Shown here one piece after another: positions 6,788 through 15,724 of a DNA stretch of 64,000 bases (position 1 is the stretch's first letter; every line of letters begins with the position of its first letter). The notes beneath the pieces were generated by a model. It searched no databases. It had not been told where the DNA came from and worked only from the letters and a program-made list of their open reading frames with translations. Source of the stretch: JARRQJ01 sp037381915 (GTDB taxonomy: Bacteria; Pseudomonadota; Gammaproteobacteria; DRLM01). The stretch spans positions 1-64,000 of the forward strand of contig JARRQJ010000008.1 in NCBI GenBank assembly GCA_037381915.1, given 5' to 3'. The position numbers were made by a program, and so were the translations under genes.

Positions 6788-9430
6788 TTAAGTTAAACCC
6801 AAAGTCCGCTGGGGAACAGTCGAGACCTTATCCGAGCTGCTGGCGCACCCACTCGGGCACCGAACGCAGCGCCGTCTCCAGGCCGCTGGGATCGGCCCCC
6901 CCGCCTGCGCCATATCCGGACGTCCGCCGCCCTTGCCGCCTACCTGTTGGGCCACCATATTGACCAGTTCGCCGGCCTTGATCTTCTGGGTGTTGTCGGC
7001 CGTGACCCCCGCCACCAGGCTCACCTTGCCGCCGCTCACCGCCGCCAGTACCACCGCCGCCGACCCCAGCTTATTTTTGAGCTGATCCACGGTGTCGCGC
7101 AGGGATTTGGGGTCCGCCCCTTCAAGGCAGGCCGCCAGCACCTTGAGCCCGTTGATCGCCACGGCCTGGGCGGACAGATCGCTGCCCGCGGCGCTGGCCA
7201 GCTTGCCCTTGAGTTGCTCCAGTTCCTTTTCCAGCTTGCGGCTGCGCTCGACGGCCTGCTGGACCTTGTCTTCCACGTCATCGCGCCCCGCCTTCACCAA
7301 ACCGGCGAGACGGGCCAGGGTTTCGTCGGCGGCTTCCATGGCCTCGACCGCGGCGCGGCCGGTGATCGCCTCTATACGGCGCACGCCGGAGGCGACGCCG
7401 CCCTCGGAAACAATTTTGAACAGGCCGATATCGCCGGCCCGCTTGGCGTGGGTGCCGCCGCACAACTCCACGGAAAAATCGCCGATGCGCAACACCCGCA
7501 CCGTGTCGCCGTATTTTTCGCCGAACAAGGCCATGGCGCCGCTGCTGCGGGCGTCGTCGAAGGCCATGATGCGCGTCTCCACCGGGTCGTTTCTGCGTAT
7601 CTGTTCATTCACCAGGCGTTCGATTTCCCGCAGCTCCTCGCTGCTGACGGGCGCGAAGTGAGCGAAATCGAAGCGCAGCCGTGCGGCGTCCACCAGCGAT
7701 CCCTTTTGAGTCACATGTTCGCCCAGCACCTTGCGCAGGGCGGCGTGCATCAGATGGGTCGCGGAATGATTGAGCATGGTCGCCTGCCGGGCCGTCTCAT
7801 CCACATGGGCGGTCACGCTGTCGCCGACGCGTAAACCGCCGCTCGCCACCATGCCCATATGCCCGAACACGTCGCCGCCCAGCTTCTGGGTATCGCGCAC
7901 TTCGAATTTTCCGTTGCCGGCCTCGAGCACGCCGCGGTCGCCCACCTGCCCGCCGGACTCCGCGTAGAAAGGTGTGCGCTCCAGCACCACGGTCCCCTCC
8001 TCCCCGGCCTCGAGCGCGTCCACCGTCGTATCGCCGCGATACAGGGCCAGGATCCTGGTTTGCTCCTGGAGATGTTCATAACCGGTAAACTCGGTGCAAC
8101 CCTCTACGCCCGTGGGCATCGCGTAGGCCACGCCGAACTGGCTGGCGGCGCGCGCCCTTTCGCGCTGCTGTTCCATGGCGCGCTCGAAGCCAGCCATGTC
8201 CACCTCCAGGCCGTGGGATTTGGCATAGTCGGCGGTGAGGTCCACGGGAAAACCGAAGGTATCGTATAGGCGGAAGGCGGTTTCGCCGGGAATGAGTTTG
8301 CCCTGCAAGGAGGCGATTTCGTGTTGCAGGATCCTGATGCCCTCATCCAGGGTCTCGCGAAACCGTTCCTCCTCGCGCTGCAGGGCGCGCTCCACCTGGG
8401 ACTGGGCCTTGGCGAGTTCCGGATAGGCCTCGCCCATTTCCTTGACCAGTGGCGCCACCAGCTTATAGAAAAACGGTTCCTTCAGACCCAGGCTGTGGCC
8501 ATGGCGCACGGCGCGGCGGATGATGCGACGCAACACGTAACCGCGCCCCTCGTTGGAGGGCGTGACGCCGTCGGTGATCAGGAACGCGCAGGAACGGATG
8601 TGATCAGCGATCACCTTCAGGGAATTGTTGCCGCCGTCCCGGATCCCCGCCAGGTCGGCCGCGGCCTGGATCAGATTGCGAAACAGATCGATCTCGTAGT
8701 TGCTGTGCACGCCCTGTAGCACTGCGGCGAGGCGCTCCAGACCCATCCCGGTGTCCACCGACGGTTTGGGCAAGGGCGACAGCGCGCCGTCGGCGGCGCG
8801 GTTGTACTGCATGAATACCAGATTCCAGATCTCGATGTAGCGGTCGCCGTCGGCCTCCGGCGACCCGGGCGGGCCGCCCGCCACCTCCGGGCCGTGATCA
8901 TAGAAGATTTCGGTGCACGGCCCGCACGGTCCGGTGTCGCCCATGGACCAGAAATTGTCCGCGGCGCCGATGCGCGCGAAGCGCTGCGGGTCGACCTTGA
9001 TCTCCTTCAGCCAGATGTCGGCGGCCTGATCGTCTTCCTCGTAGACGGTCACCCATAATTTTTCCGGCGGCAGTTGCAGAACGCCGGTGAGGAATTCCCA
9101 GGCGAAACCGATGGCCTCGCGCTTGAAATAATCGCCGAAACTGAAATTGCCCAGCATTTCGAAGAAGGTGTGGTGGCGCGCGGTGTAGCCGACGTTTTCC
9201 AGATCGTTGTGCTTGCCGCCGGCGCGCACGCAGCGCTGGGAACTGGTGGCCCGCACGTAGGGGCGGCTTTCCAGACCCAGAAACACGTCCTTGAACTGCA
9301 CCATGCCGGCGTTGGTGAACAGCAGAGTGGGATCGTTGCCGGGAACCAGCGAGCTGCTGGGCACGATCTCGTGGCCCCGACCCCGGAAATACTCGAGGAA
9401 TTTGCTACGTAACGCCGCGCTGCTGATCAT
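6788..9430 (-). CDS. alaS: alanyl-tRNA synthetase AlaS, with frameshifted 3' end
   Basis: AlaS charges tRNA-Ala and clears mischarged Ser/Gly. The 880-residue frame contains the class II catalytic core (FFEMLGNFSFGDYFKREA, GMGLERLAAVLQG), the editing-site zinc motifs HSATHLMHAAL and CGGTHAKRAGDIG, and the carboxyl C-Ala domain ending KGGGRPDMAQAGG. After that, the usual GADPSGLETALR...RQQLG ending is found only in the neighbouring frame, closing at the TAA 6830-6828. The run of seven C at 6896-6902 (seven G on the coding strand) would need one more base to restore it. As written, the last 20 or so residues are replaced by an unrelated basic tail ending at 6788. Either a sequencing error or a real, mild truncation is possible. 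Catalytic and editing domains are intact. Confidence 0.95.
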   Translation of the reverse strand: MISSAALRSKFLEYFRGRGHEIVPSSSLVPGNDPTLLFTNAGMVQFKDVFLGLESRPYVRATSSQRCVRAGGKHNDLENVGYTARHHTFFEMLGNFSFGDYFKREAIGFAWEFLTGVLQLPPEKLWVTVYEEDDQAADIWLKEIKVDPQRFARIGAADNFWSMGDTGPCGPCTEIFYDHGPEVAGGPPGSPEADGDRYIEIWNLVFMQYNRAADGALSPLPKPSVDTGMGLERLAAVLQGVHSNYEIDLFRNLIQAAADLAGIRDGGNNSLKVIADHIRSCAFLITDGVTPSNEGRGYVLRRIIRRAVRHGHSLGLKEPFFYKLVAPLVKEMGEAYPELAKAQSQVERALQREEERFRETLDEGIRILQHEIASLQGKLIPGETAFRLYDTFGFPVDLTADYAKSHGLEVDMAGFERAMEQQRERARAASQFGVAYAMPTGVEGCTEFTGYEHLQEQTRILALYRGDTTVDALEAGEEGTVVLERTPFYAESGGQVGDRGVLEAGNGKFEVRDTQKLGGDVFGHMGMVASGGLRVGDSVTAHVDETARQATMLNHSATHLMHAALRKVLGEHVTQKGSLVDAARLRFDFAHFAPVSSEELREIERLVNEQIRRNDPVETRIMAFDDARSSGAMALFGEKYGDTVRVLRIGDFSVELCGGTHAKRAGDIGLFKIVSEGGVASGVRRIEAITGRAAVEAMEAADETLARLAGLVKAGRDDVEDKVQQAVERSRKLEKELEQLKGKLASAAGSDLSAQAVAINGLKVLAACLEGADPKSLRDTVDQLKNKLGSAAVVLAAVSGGKVSLVAGVTADNTQKIKAGELVNMVAQQVGGKGGGRPDMAQAGGPIPAAWRRRCVRCPSGCASSSDKVSTVPQRTLGLT

Positions 9431-9476
9431 GGTCTTACTTTAATTTTTCTGTGGATTGAAGCTTCATTCAAACCGA

Positions 9477-9944
9477 TTACTCCTCACCCTCTCTGTGTTC
9501 CATCACCCGGCGAATCTGATCGCCGGTAAACCCTCGCGCCTGCAAGAACCGCATCTGCCGCGCCTTCTCGGCGAAGTCGGCCGGCCGCCGCGCGGCGAAG
9601 CGTTTGGCCCACACCGCTTGCAGGCGCGCCAGCCACGCCGGGTCGCGGGCGTCCAGGTGCGATGCGATCAATTCATCGTCGATCCCGCGTTCCCGAAGTT
9701 CCGCGCGGATGCGCAGCGGCCCGTAACCGCGTTCACCGCGCGCCCGGATAAAGGCCTCGACGAACCGCTCGTCGCTGAGCCATCCCGAACGGTGCAATTC
9801 GGTTAGCGCGTCATTGATGATGTCTGCAGGAAAACCCTTGGCCGCCAATTTCGCCCGCAGTTCGGCGCCGCTGTGCTCGCGGCGCGCCAACATACTCAAG
9901 GCCTGCTTGCGTGCGGTTTCGGCGGTCGTTTCCGTCTCAGTCAA
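9477..9944 (-). CDS. recX: RecA regulatory protein RecX
   Basis: RecX binds RecA filaments and limits their growth. The 155-residue protein shows the three-helix RecX repeats, with ALSMLARREHSGAELRAKL, GWLSDERFVEAFIRARGERGYGP and the carboxyl repeat RQMRFLQARGFTGDQIRRVM. The start is taken as TTG at 9944, which overlaps the recA stop codon by 8 bases. Such overlap is common for recA-recX and couples their translation. No closer ATG keeps the first repeat complete. Confidence 0.93.
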   Translation of the reverse strand: MTETETTAETARKQALSMLARREHSGAELRAKLAAKGFPADIINDALTELHRSGWLSDERFVEAFIRARGERGYGPLRIRAELRERGIDDELIASHLDARDPAWLARLQAVWAKRFAARRPADFAEKARQMRFLQARGFTGDQIRRVMEHREGEE

Positions 9945-10974
9945 TCTCGGCCTCGGCCAGCTCTTCCCGCTCCTCTTCAGGGCGCAGCGCCAGACGCTTG
10001 GCCCGGATCTGCGCCTCGATCTCCTGGGCGATCTCGGGATGCTCTTTCAAATAGCCGCGCACGTTGTCCTTGCCCTGGCCGATACGGGTGCCGGCGTAGG
10101 AATACCACGCCCCGGCCTTTTCCACGATGCCGTTCTGCACGCCCAAGTCAATGATCTCGCCCTCGCGGGAAATCCCGGCGCCGTAGAGGATCTCGAACTC
10201 CGCCTGCTTGAAGGGCGGCGCCACCTTGTTCTTCACCACCTTGACGCGGGTCTCGTTGCCGATGACCTCGTCGCCCTTCTTGATGGCGCCGGTACGGCGG
10301 ATATCGAGACGCACCGAGGCATAGAACTTCAGGGCATTGCCGCCGGTGGTGGTCTCGGGATTACCGAACATCACCCCGATCTTCATGCGAATCTGGTTAA
10401 TGAAGATCACCATGGTGTTGGAGCGCTTGATGTTGGCGGTCAGCTTGCGCAAGGCCTGGGACATCAGCCGTGCCTGCAGACCCATGTGCGAATCCCCCAT
10501 CTCGCCGTCGATCTCGGCCTTGGGGGTCAGGGCCGCCACCGAGTCGACCACCACCACGTCCACCGCGCCGGAACGCACCAGCATGTCCGCGATTTCCAGG
10601 GCCTGCTCGCCGGTGTCCGGCTGGGACACCAGCAGATCATCGACGTTCACCCTCAGCTTTTGGGCATAAGTCGGATCCAGGGCGTGTTCCGCATCGATGA
10701 AGGCCGCGGTGCCGCCCTTTTTCTGGGCCTCGGCGATGACCTGCAGGGTCAAGGTCGTCTTGCCGGAGGACTCCGGCCCGTAGATTTCGATAACACGCCC
10801 CCGCGGCAATCCGCCGATCCCCAGGGCGATATCCAGGGCCAACGATCCGGTAGAGATCACATCCACATCCCTCACGGTGCCCGCATCCCCCATGCGCATC
10901 ACCGACCCTTTGCCGAACTGGCGCTCGATCTGACTCAACGCAGCACTCAGCGCCTTCGATTTATTCGCATCCAT
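9937..10974 (-). CDS. recA: recombinase RecA
   Basis: RecA forms filaments on single-stranded DNA, carries out strand exchange and triggers LexA cleavage. The 345-residue protein has the Walker A GPESSGKTTLTLQ, Walker B VDVVVVDSVAALTP, and the L1/L2 loops near MGLQARLMSQALRKL and NQIRMKIGVMFGNPETTTGG. A typical acidic tail (PEEEREELAEAEID) ends it. It starts at an ATG with AAAGGGGAAC upstream. I could not find a LexA box in the 81 bases between thpR and recA, so its promoter may lie further upstream, before pncC, giving a pncC-thpR-recA-recX transcript. Confidence 0.98.
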   Translation of the reverse strand: MDANKSKALSAALSQIERQFGKGSVMRMGDAGTVRDVDVISTGSLALDIALGIGGLPRGRVIEIYGPESSGKTTLTLQVIAEAQKKGGTAAFIDAEHALDPTYAQKLRVNVDDLLVSQPDTGEQALEIADMLVRSGAVDVVVVDSVAALTPKAEIDGEMGDSHMGLQARLMSQALRKLTANIKRSNTMVIFINQIRMKIGVMFGNPETTTGGNALKFYASVRLDIRRTGAIKKGDEVIGNETRVKVVKNKVAPPFKQAEFEILYGAGISREGEIIDLGVQNGIVEKAGAWYSYAGTRIGQGKDNVRGYLKEHPEIAQEIEAQIRAKRLALRPEEEREELAEAEID

Positions 10975-11055
10975 CCACTGTTCCCCTTTAGTTTGTCACC
11001 TTGGAAAATTCCGGATCTCACCCCAGCCGAAGGCTTGGGATTATCCCATAGTTCG

Positions 11056-11601
11056 TCACCCCGATACACCGCCCGCCAACGGCCATGTCTTCAGTATCTG
11101 GTAATGGACGCCGCTGCTTGCGGTGACGGATTCGACCAGCGCAAAGGCCTCCGCCGGCCACAGGATCGGCGCCAGGGCGGGCAAGTCCCGCGGCGGTTTT
11201 CTGACCTTGCGAAACAGGGTGAGATGCGGATGAAACGGCCGCGCATCGAGCTTGCAACCGCACTGCACAGCGGCCTCGGTCATGGCCTCGACCAGGCTTG
11301 TCAGCGGCGGCGGCACGACATCACTGCCCGCCCACACTACCTGCGGTCTGCGCCAATAGCCCAGTCGGTCCAGCTGCAGGTCGAAACCCGGCATCTCCAA
11401 TCCGTCCAGAGCCGCCTCGATGCAGTCGCGGCGCTCGGAGGGGGTGGACCCCAGAAACACCAGGGTGATATGCAGGTTGTCAGCGTTCACCGCGCGGCTC
11501 GTCCCCACCGCAAAGTGACGCTGCACCTCCAGCAATGCACTCCTCACCGCCGCGCTCGGCCACAGCGCCAGGAATAAACGTCGGACGTCAGGGGTGGTCA
11601 T
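11056..11601 (-). CDS. thpR: RNA 2',3'-cyclic phosphodiesterase ThpR (2H family)
   Basis: ThpR hydrolyses 2',3'-cyclic phosphate ends of RNA; members were first described as 2'-5' RNA ligases. The 181-residue protein has the two His-containing motifs of 2H phosphoesterases: HITLVFLG at about residues 45-52 and HPHLTLFRK near residue 130. It overlaps the 3' end of pncC by 14 bases and precedes recA, the order pncC-thpR-recA. It is cytosolic, with no signal peptide. Confidence 0.9.
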   Translation of the reverse strand: MTTPDVRRLFLALWPSAAVRSALLEVQRHFAVGTSRAVNADNLHITLVFLGSTPSERRDCIEAALDGLEMPGFDLQLDRLGYWRRPQVVWAGSDVVPPPLTSLVEAMTEAAVQCGCKLDARPFHPHLTLFRKVRKPPRDLPALAPILWPAEAFALVESVTASSGVHYQILKTWPLAGGVSG

Positions 11602-12085
11602 GCAACAAATCCAAGATGCCCTGTAACGCCGCCTCCACCGCCTGACGGCGCACGGCCTCCCGGTTTCCCAGGAAAAACTGGCAATGGGCCCGGGTTTCCC
11701 TGCCGGCGGCCGCCCAGGCCAGGCACACGGTGCCCACCGGTTTCTCCAGACTGCCGCCCCCGGGCCCGGCGACCCCGCTCACCGCCACGGCCACCTGGGC
11801 ATGGCTATGGGCCAAGGCGCCCTCTGCCATTTCCCGCACCGTTGCCTCGCTTACCGCCCCCATTCGCTCCAGGGTGGCGGGCCGCACACCCAAGGATTCC
11901 TCTTTAGCGGCATTGCTGTAGGTAACGTAGCCCCGCTCGAACCATTGGGAACTGCCCGGGATGGCGGTCACGGTCTGCGCCACCCATCCGCCGGTACAGG
12001 ATTCCGCGGTAGTCAGCATAAATCCGCGACGCAACAGCCTTTCCCCAAGTTGCGCGGACAGGGTTTCCAAATCCATTTCCCGCAC
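11588..12085 (-). CDS. pncC: nicotinamide-nucleotide amidohydrolase PncC (CinA C-terminal family)
   Basis: PncC deamidates nicotinamide mononucleotide to nicotinate mononucleotide in pyridine nucleotide recycling. The 165-residue protein matches the stand-alone CinA carboxyl domain, with TTAESCTGGWVAQTVTAIPG, FERGYVTYSNAAKEESLGV and AVSGVAGPGGGSLEKPVGTV. It is the first gene of the pncC-thpR-recA-recX block and corresponds to the cinA/ygaD gene found upstream of recA in many bacteria. No amino-terminal CinA (MoaB-like) domain is present. Confidence 0.94.
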   Translation of the reverse strand: MREMDLETLSAQLGERLLRRGFMLTTAESCTGGWVAQTVTAIPGSSQWFERGYVTYSNAAKEESLGVRPATLERMGAVSEATVREMAEGALAHSHAQVAVAVSGVAGPGGGSLEKPVGTVCLAWAAAGRETRAHCQFFLGNREAVRRQAVEAALQGILDLLHDHP

Positions 12086-12321
12086 CCCGATCCTTATCCT
12101 AAAAACTCATTTTACCAAAGACGGCGGCGCCGGGCTGCTGTCCAGACCGATTATTCTGGGTTAAGATTGGCGGCTTTTGACAGGGTTGCCCGCTTGGTTA
12201 TGGTTCACTGTGCCCCCACTATATATTTAATTCAGTGCTCACGAGTCGAGACGGGTCCCTGCGACTTCGGGTTTTCTGCGGCATAGCGCCTACGCCCCCA
12301 TCCAGGCTGACCCGACGCACC

Positions 12322-13230
12322 ATGAACAACAGGCATTCTTCCCCCGCCAAGACCTCACCCGGACGCCCCTTAGTCTCAAAATTACGGGTGCTGGATCAAT
12401 ACCTGGCCCCCCATCATCTGCTCACCGGCTGGATGCAGCGCCTCACCCGTATCCGTGCCCCATGGTTCAAGAATCGCCAAATCCGGTGGTTCGTCCGCCG
12501 TTACGGTGTGGACATGAGTATCGCCGCGGAGCCCGATCCCCTTGCCTATCCGGATTTCAATTCCTTTTTCACTCGCTCGCTCAAACCGGGGGCGCGCCCT
12601 GTCGTCGGCGATGACGATGTCATCGCCTGCCCGGCGGACGGCAGGATCAGCCAGCTCGGCGATGTACACAAGGGACGCCTGCTCCAGGCGAAGGGCCATT
12701 ATTTCGACCTGCGAACCCTGCTCGGCGATTCCGAAGAGCGGGCCCGGAGCTTCCAGACCAGCCGCTTCGTCACCATCTATCTGTCGCCGCGGGATTACCA
12801 TCGGGTACATATGCCGCTCAGCGGGCGCTTGCGGGAAACGGTCTATATCCCCGGCCGCCTGTTCAGCGTCAGCCCCCGCACCACCCGGACCATCCCGGGA
12901 CTGTTCGCCCGCAACGAGCGCCTGGTCGCCATATTCGAAACCGCTATCGGTCCCGTCGCCGTGATCCTGGTGGGGGCCATGTTCGTCGCCGGCCTGGAAA
13001 CCGTGTGGTCGGGATTGCTGCCTCACGGCGGACAGATTATCGAGCGGCATTATGCCGGCACGGGCGGTCAGGAGCCCGTCACCTTGGAACGCGGCCAGGA
13101 AATGGGGCGCTTCAATATGGGCTCGACCGTCATCCTGTTGTTTCCATCCGATCGGGTCGAACTGGCGCCGGCATTGCATTTCGATGCCCCGGTGAAAACG
13201 GGCGAATTGTTGGGGACGGTGATCTCGTAA
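12322..13230 (+). CDS. psd: phosphatidylserine decarboxylase proenzyme Psd
   Basis: Psd converts phosphatidylserine to phosphatidylethanolamine at the inner membrane. The 302-residue proenzyme contains YPDFNSFFTRSLKPGARP, the catalytic DYHRVHMPLSG and the self-cleavage site FNMGSTVILLFP. Cleavage before that Ser yields the pyruvoyl group; the usual LGST is here MGST. The ATG at 12322 is chosen because the in-frame sequence upstream to 12235 does not resemble the family. It is transcribed divergently from pncC. Confidence 0.94.
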   Translation: MNNRHSSPAKTSPGRPLVSKLRVLDQYLAPHHLLTGWMQRLTRIRAPWFKNRQIRWFVRRYGVDMSIAAEPDPLAYPDFNSFFTRSLKPGARPVVGDDDVIACPADGRISQLGDVHKGRLLQAKGHYFDLRTLLGDSEERARSFQTSRFVTIYLSPRDYHRVHMPLSGRLRETVYIPGRLFSVSPRTTRTIPGLFARNERLVAIFETAIGPVAVILVGAMFVAGLETVWSGLLPHGGQIIERHYAGTGGQEPVTLERGQEMGRFNMGSTVILLFPSDRVELAPALHFDAPVKTGELLGTVIS

Positions 13231-13434
13231 CCATAGCCGCCGGCCCCTGCGTCGTATGCGCGACACGCGGAGGGCGGCGAATTCATGGGAGACTCGAGTG
13301 TTTATGGTATATGGGCGGGGGTGAATCAGGAGACGCAGGCCCTATGGCCGGACGTCGTCCCGACGACCAGCCGCCGCATTGCGGAGTAGGCTAAGGGGCG
13401 CTGCCAATCGTTCGCCGGACCTTGCTGATGCAGG

Positions 13435-13767
13435 TCAATTCGGCATTTTGTTTTGATTGTAAAGCAGCACCTCTTGCAAGGATCGGAAGGCAATGGCATC
13501 AAAATCGCGAAACATCATGCCGACGCCATCCTCGGTGGCTCTCACTACCCGGGCATTGATGCGATGTTTGGTCACATTGGGGCTGGTGCCGAGCTTGAAG
13601 GTCAACTCCACCGCCGTCTCCCCGGCCAGATTGGCCCCTCCGGGCAACTCGACGAACACTCCCCCCAAACCGATATCACGCGTCCGGCAGTCTTCAGTCT
13701 GCACCCCGCCATAGGATATATCCACCGGCACATTTATCGATGTACGTTCAGTCCAACGACGCTCCAT
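13435..13767 (-). CDS. small PilZ domain protein (cyclic-di-GMP receptor type)
   Basis: The 110-residue product is a single PilZ domain. It has RWTER (the RxxxR motif, Arg4-Arg8) near the amino end and DIGLGGVFVE, where DxSxxG has Gly instead of Ser. The rest is the PilZ beta barrel (RINARVVRATEDGVGMMF) and a carboxyl helix. Such proteins bind cyclic-di-GMP and control motility, pili or polysaccharides through partners. The Ser to Gly change may weaken binding. It stands alone between psd and epmA, so its target is not shown by context. Confidence 0.85.
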   Translation of the reverse strand: MERRWTERTSINVPVDISYGGVQTEDCRTRDIGLGGVFVELPGGANLAGETAVELTFKLGTSPNVTKHRINARVVRATEDGVGMMFRDFDAIAFRSLQEVLLYNQNKMPN

Positions 13768-14025
13768 ATGCTTACCCGTCCTTTCCCCAAATTCTGACGG
13801 CCGTCACCAAATGTTTCTCTTATCTGTTAGCCTTTCAAAACAATAGCACTACTTCTCGAATATCCCTAATATGCAAGCATCGTACCGGATAAACCGAAAC
13901 CGGTTGATTGCCAATACATTTATCGCACATTTGGCCGAGTTTGCCTATCTAATCATCGTTCGCCGGCTCAAACCGTAAGCCCTACCGACAGACCCGTACT
14001 CACCGGTTCCGCCGAGACGGCGGTG

Positions 14026-14997
14026 TCAAGCGCGATCGAACGGAAAAGCCAGGGTTTCCCCTATCGCTCCATACCCGCCCTTTATCATCAACAAACGGTC
14101 CAAGCCCAACGCCACACCGCTGCACCAGGGTAAACCATGGGCGAGGGCCGCCAGCAGGTTTTCATCCGTGCACATATCAGACATTCCGGCTTCACGGCGC
14201 GCGCGGCGATTTTCCTCGAAACGGCGGCGCTGCTCCTTGTGGTCCTGCAATTCCTGAAAGCCGTTCGCCAATTCCACGCCGCCCATATAGACCTCAAAGC
14301 GTTCGGCAACGGCCGGTGGGCCCGATCTGACGCGCGCCAGCATGGCCTGGGAGACGGGAAAATCGAACACGAACAGCGGACGGCCATCACTGCCCAAGTG
14401 GGGCTCGATCAAATGGGTCCACAGCAACGCCGACCACGCATCGGCGTCTTCTCCGAGTGAGACCGATACATCGATACCGTGGTCGACGGCGCAGGCGCGC
14501 AGCCGGGCCACGGAAACCGAATGGGGATCCAGTTCCAGGTAGCGCTGGTATACGGCGCCATAGCTGAGCTGCGACGCGGGCGGCGTGTTCAATGCCCATT
14601 GCAGCAACTCGTCCACTTCGGCCATCAAGACGCGATAATCGAAGCCGGGCCGATACCATTCCACCATGGTGAATTCGGGATTGTGATAGCGGCCGCACTC
14701 GCCGTTGCGAAACGCCTTGCAGATCTGGTAAACGGGACCGCTCTGCGCCGCCAGCAGCCTTTTCATGGCGAACTCCGGCGAGGTCTGCAAATAGGCATTG
14801 CGGCCGGTGGCCGCGTACGGGCCGGAGTAATGGGTGCAAAAACTAGCGAGATGAGGGTCGGTGGCACCATACGCCGACAGCAGCGGGGTCTCCACTTCCA
14901 TTACCCCCCGCGCCGCGAAAAAAGCACGAACGTCGCCGAGTAATTCCGCCCGCAGCCGCAGCGCCTCGATCCCCGCACTGGGCCGCCACCCGCTCAT
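14026..14997 (-). CDS. epmA: elongation factor P (R)-beta-lysine ligase EpmA
   Basis: EpmA (GenX/PoxA/YjeA) attaches (R)-beta-lysine to Lys34 of EF-P. The 323-residue protein is a lysyl-tRNA-synthetase-like catalytic core without the anticodon-binding domain. Class II motifs are visible: GVMEVETPLLS, QICKAFRNGECGRYHNPEFTMVEW and the final GVALGLDRLLMI. It follows its substrate gene efp after 54 bases on the same strand, and the beta-lysine-making gene epmB is divergent from efp. The whole modification set except the hydroxylase EpmC is therefore clustered. Confidence 0.95.
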   Translation of the reverse strand: MSGWRPSAGIEALRLRAELLGDVRAFFAARGVMEVETPLLSAYGATDPHLASFCTHYSGPYAATGRNAYLQTSPEFAMKRLLAAQSGPVYQICKAFRNGECGRYHNPEFTMVEWYRPGFDYRVLMAEVDELLQWALNTPPASQLSYGAVYQRYLELDPHSVSVARLRACAVDHGIDVSVSLGEDADAWSALLWTHLIEPHLGSDGRPLFVFDFPVSQAMLARVRSGPPAVAERFEVYMGGVELANGFQELQDHKEQRRRFEENRRARREAGMSDMCTDENLLAALAHGLPWCSGVALGLDRLLMIKGGYGAIGETLAFPFDRA

Positions 14998-15051
14998 GCC
15001 CTTACGCTTGACCGATGTTCAGCGAAAAGATAGAGAAACCGGTCTTCTGTA

Positions 15052-15621
15052 TTAGGTCTTGGCACGGGAAACGTATGCACCGGTGCGAGTATCGATCTTC
15101 AAGATATCGCCGATTTCGATAAACAAGGGCACCCGCACCACCGCGCCGGTTTCCAGGGTCGCCGGTTTGCCGCCGCCCCCCGAGGTATCTCCCCGAACAC
15201 CGGGATCGGTATCCGCCACGGTCAACTCCACAAAGTTGGGCGGCGCCACCGCCAAGGGCTGGCCGTTCCACAGGGTAACGGTACACATCTCCTGGCCTTT
15301 GAGCCACTTGGCACTGTCGCCGACAGCGGCGGGGCTCGCCGCATACTGTTCGAAGCTGTCGGGGACCATGAAATGGTAGAACTCATCGTCGCTGTAGAGA
15401 AACTGCATCTCGGTGTCCACGACGTCCGCGGCCTCTATGGTCTCGCCGGATTTGAAGGTGCGTTCAATGACCCGATTGGTCTTCAAGTTGCGGATCTTGA
15501 CCCGGTTGAAGGCCTGCCCCTTGCCGGGCTTGACGAATTCGTTCTCGATAATCGCACCGGGATCGCCATCGATCATTACCTTGAGTCCGCCTTTGAATTC
15601 ATTCGTGCTGAACGTCGCCAT
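15052..15621 (-). CDS. efp: elongation factor P
   Basis: EF-P rescues ribosomes stalled at polyproline stretches. The 189-residue protein has the three-domain EF-P fold, and Lys34 lies in VKPGKGQAFNRV, the site modified by EpmA with beta-lysine. The FKSGETIEAADV and YSDDEFYHFM segments are also typical. It starts at ATG 15621 in a 103-base divergent region shared with epmB, and leads into epmA. Confidence 0.97.
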   Translation of the reverse strand: MATFSTNEFKGGLKVMIDGDPGAIIENEFVKPGKGQAFNRVKIRNLKTNRVIERTFKSGETIEAADVVDTEMQFLYSDDEFYHFMVPDSFEQYAASPAAVGDSAKWLKGQEMCTVTLWNGQPLAVAPPNFVELTVADTDPGVRGDTSGGGGKPATLETGAVVRVPLFIEIGDILKIDTRTGAYVSRAKT

Positions 15622-15724
15622 ACTTTCCTCGTTTATAATGCCTGACCACGATACCGTTCGCGCGGCATCGGCCCCCTTAAGTCCCCTGCCGGGCCCGCGG
15701 TATCACATAAAAGTTAAGGTGCCT

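Noticed and set aside
10975..11055. LexA (SOS) box ahead of recA
   Set aside because: No CTGT-N8-ACAG match was found there or in the region before pncC by eye; a motif scan with a lineage-specific matrix would be needed.
9814..11577. 587-codon open frame on the plus strand opposite recA and recX
   Set aside because: It lies antisense to two certain genes, has no recognisable sequence or ribosome site, and reflects the GC-rich codon pattern of the real genes.
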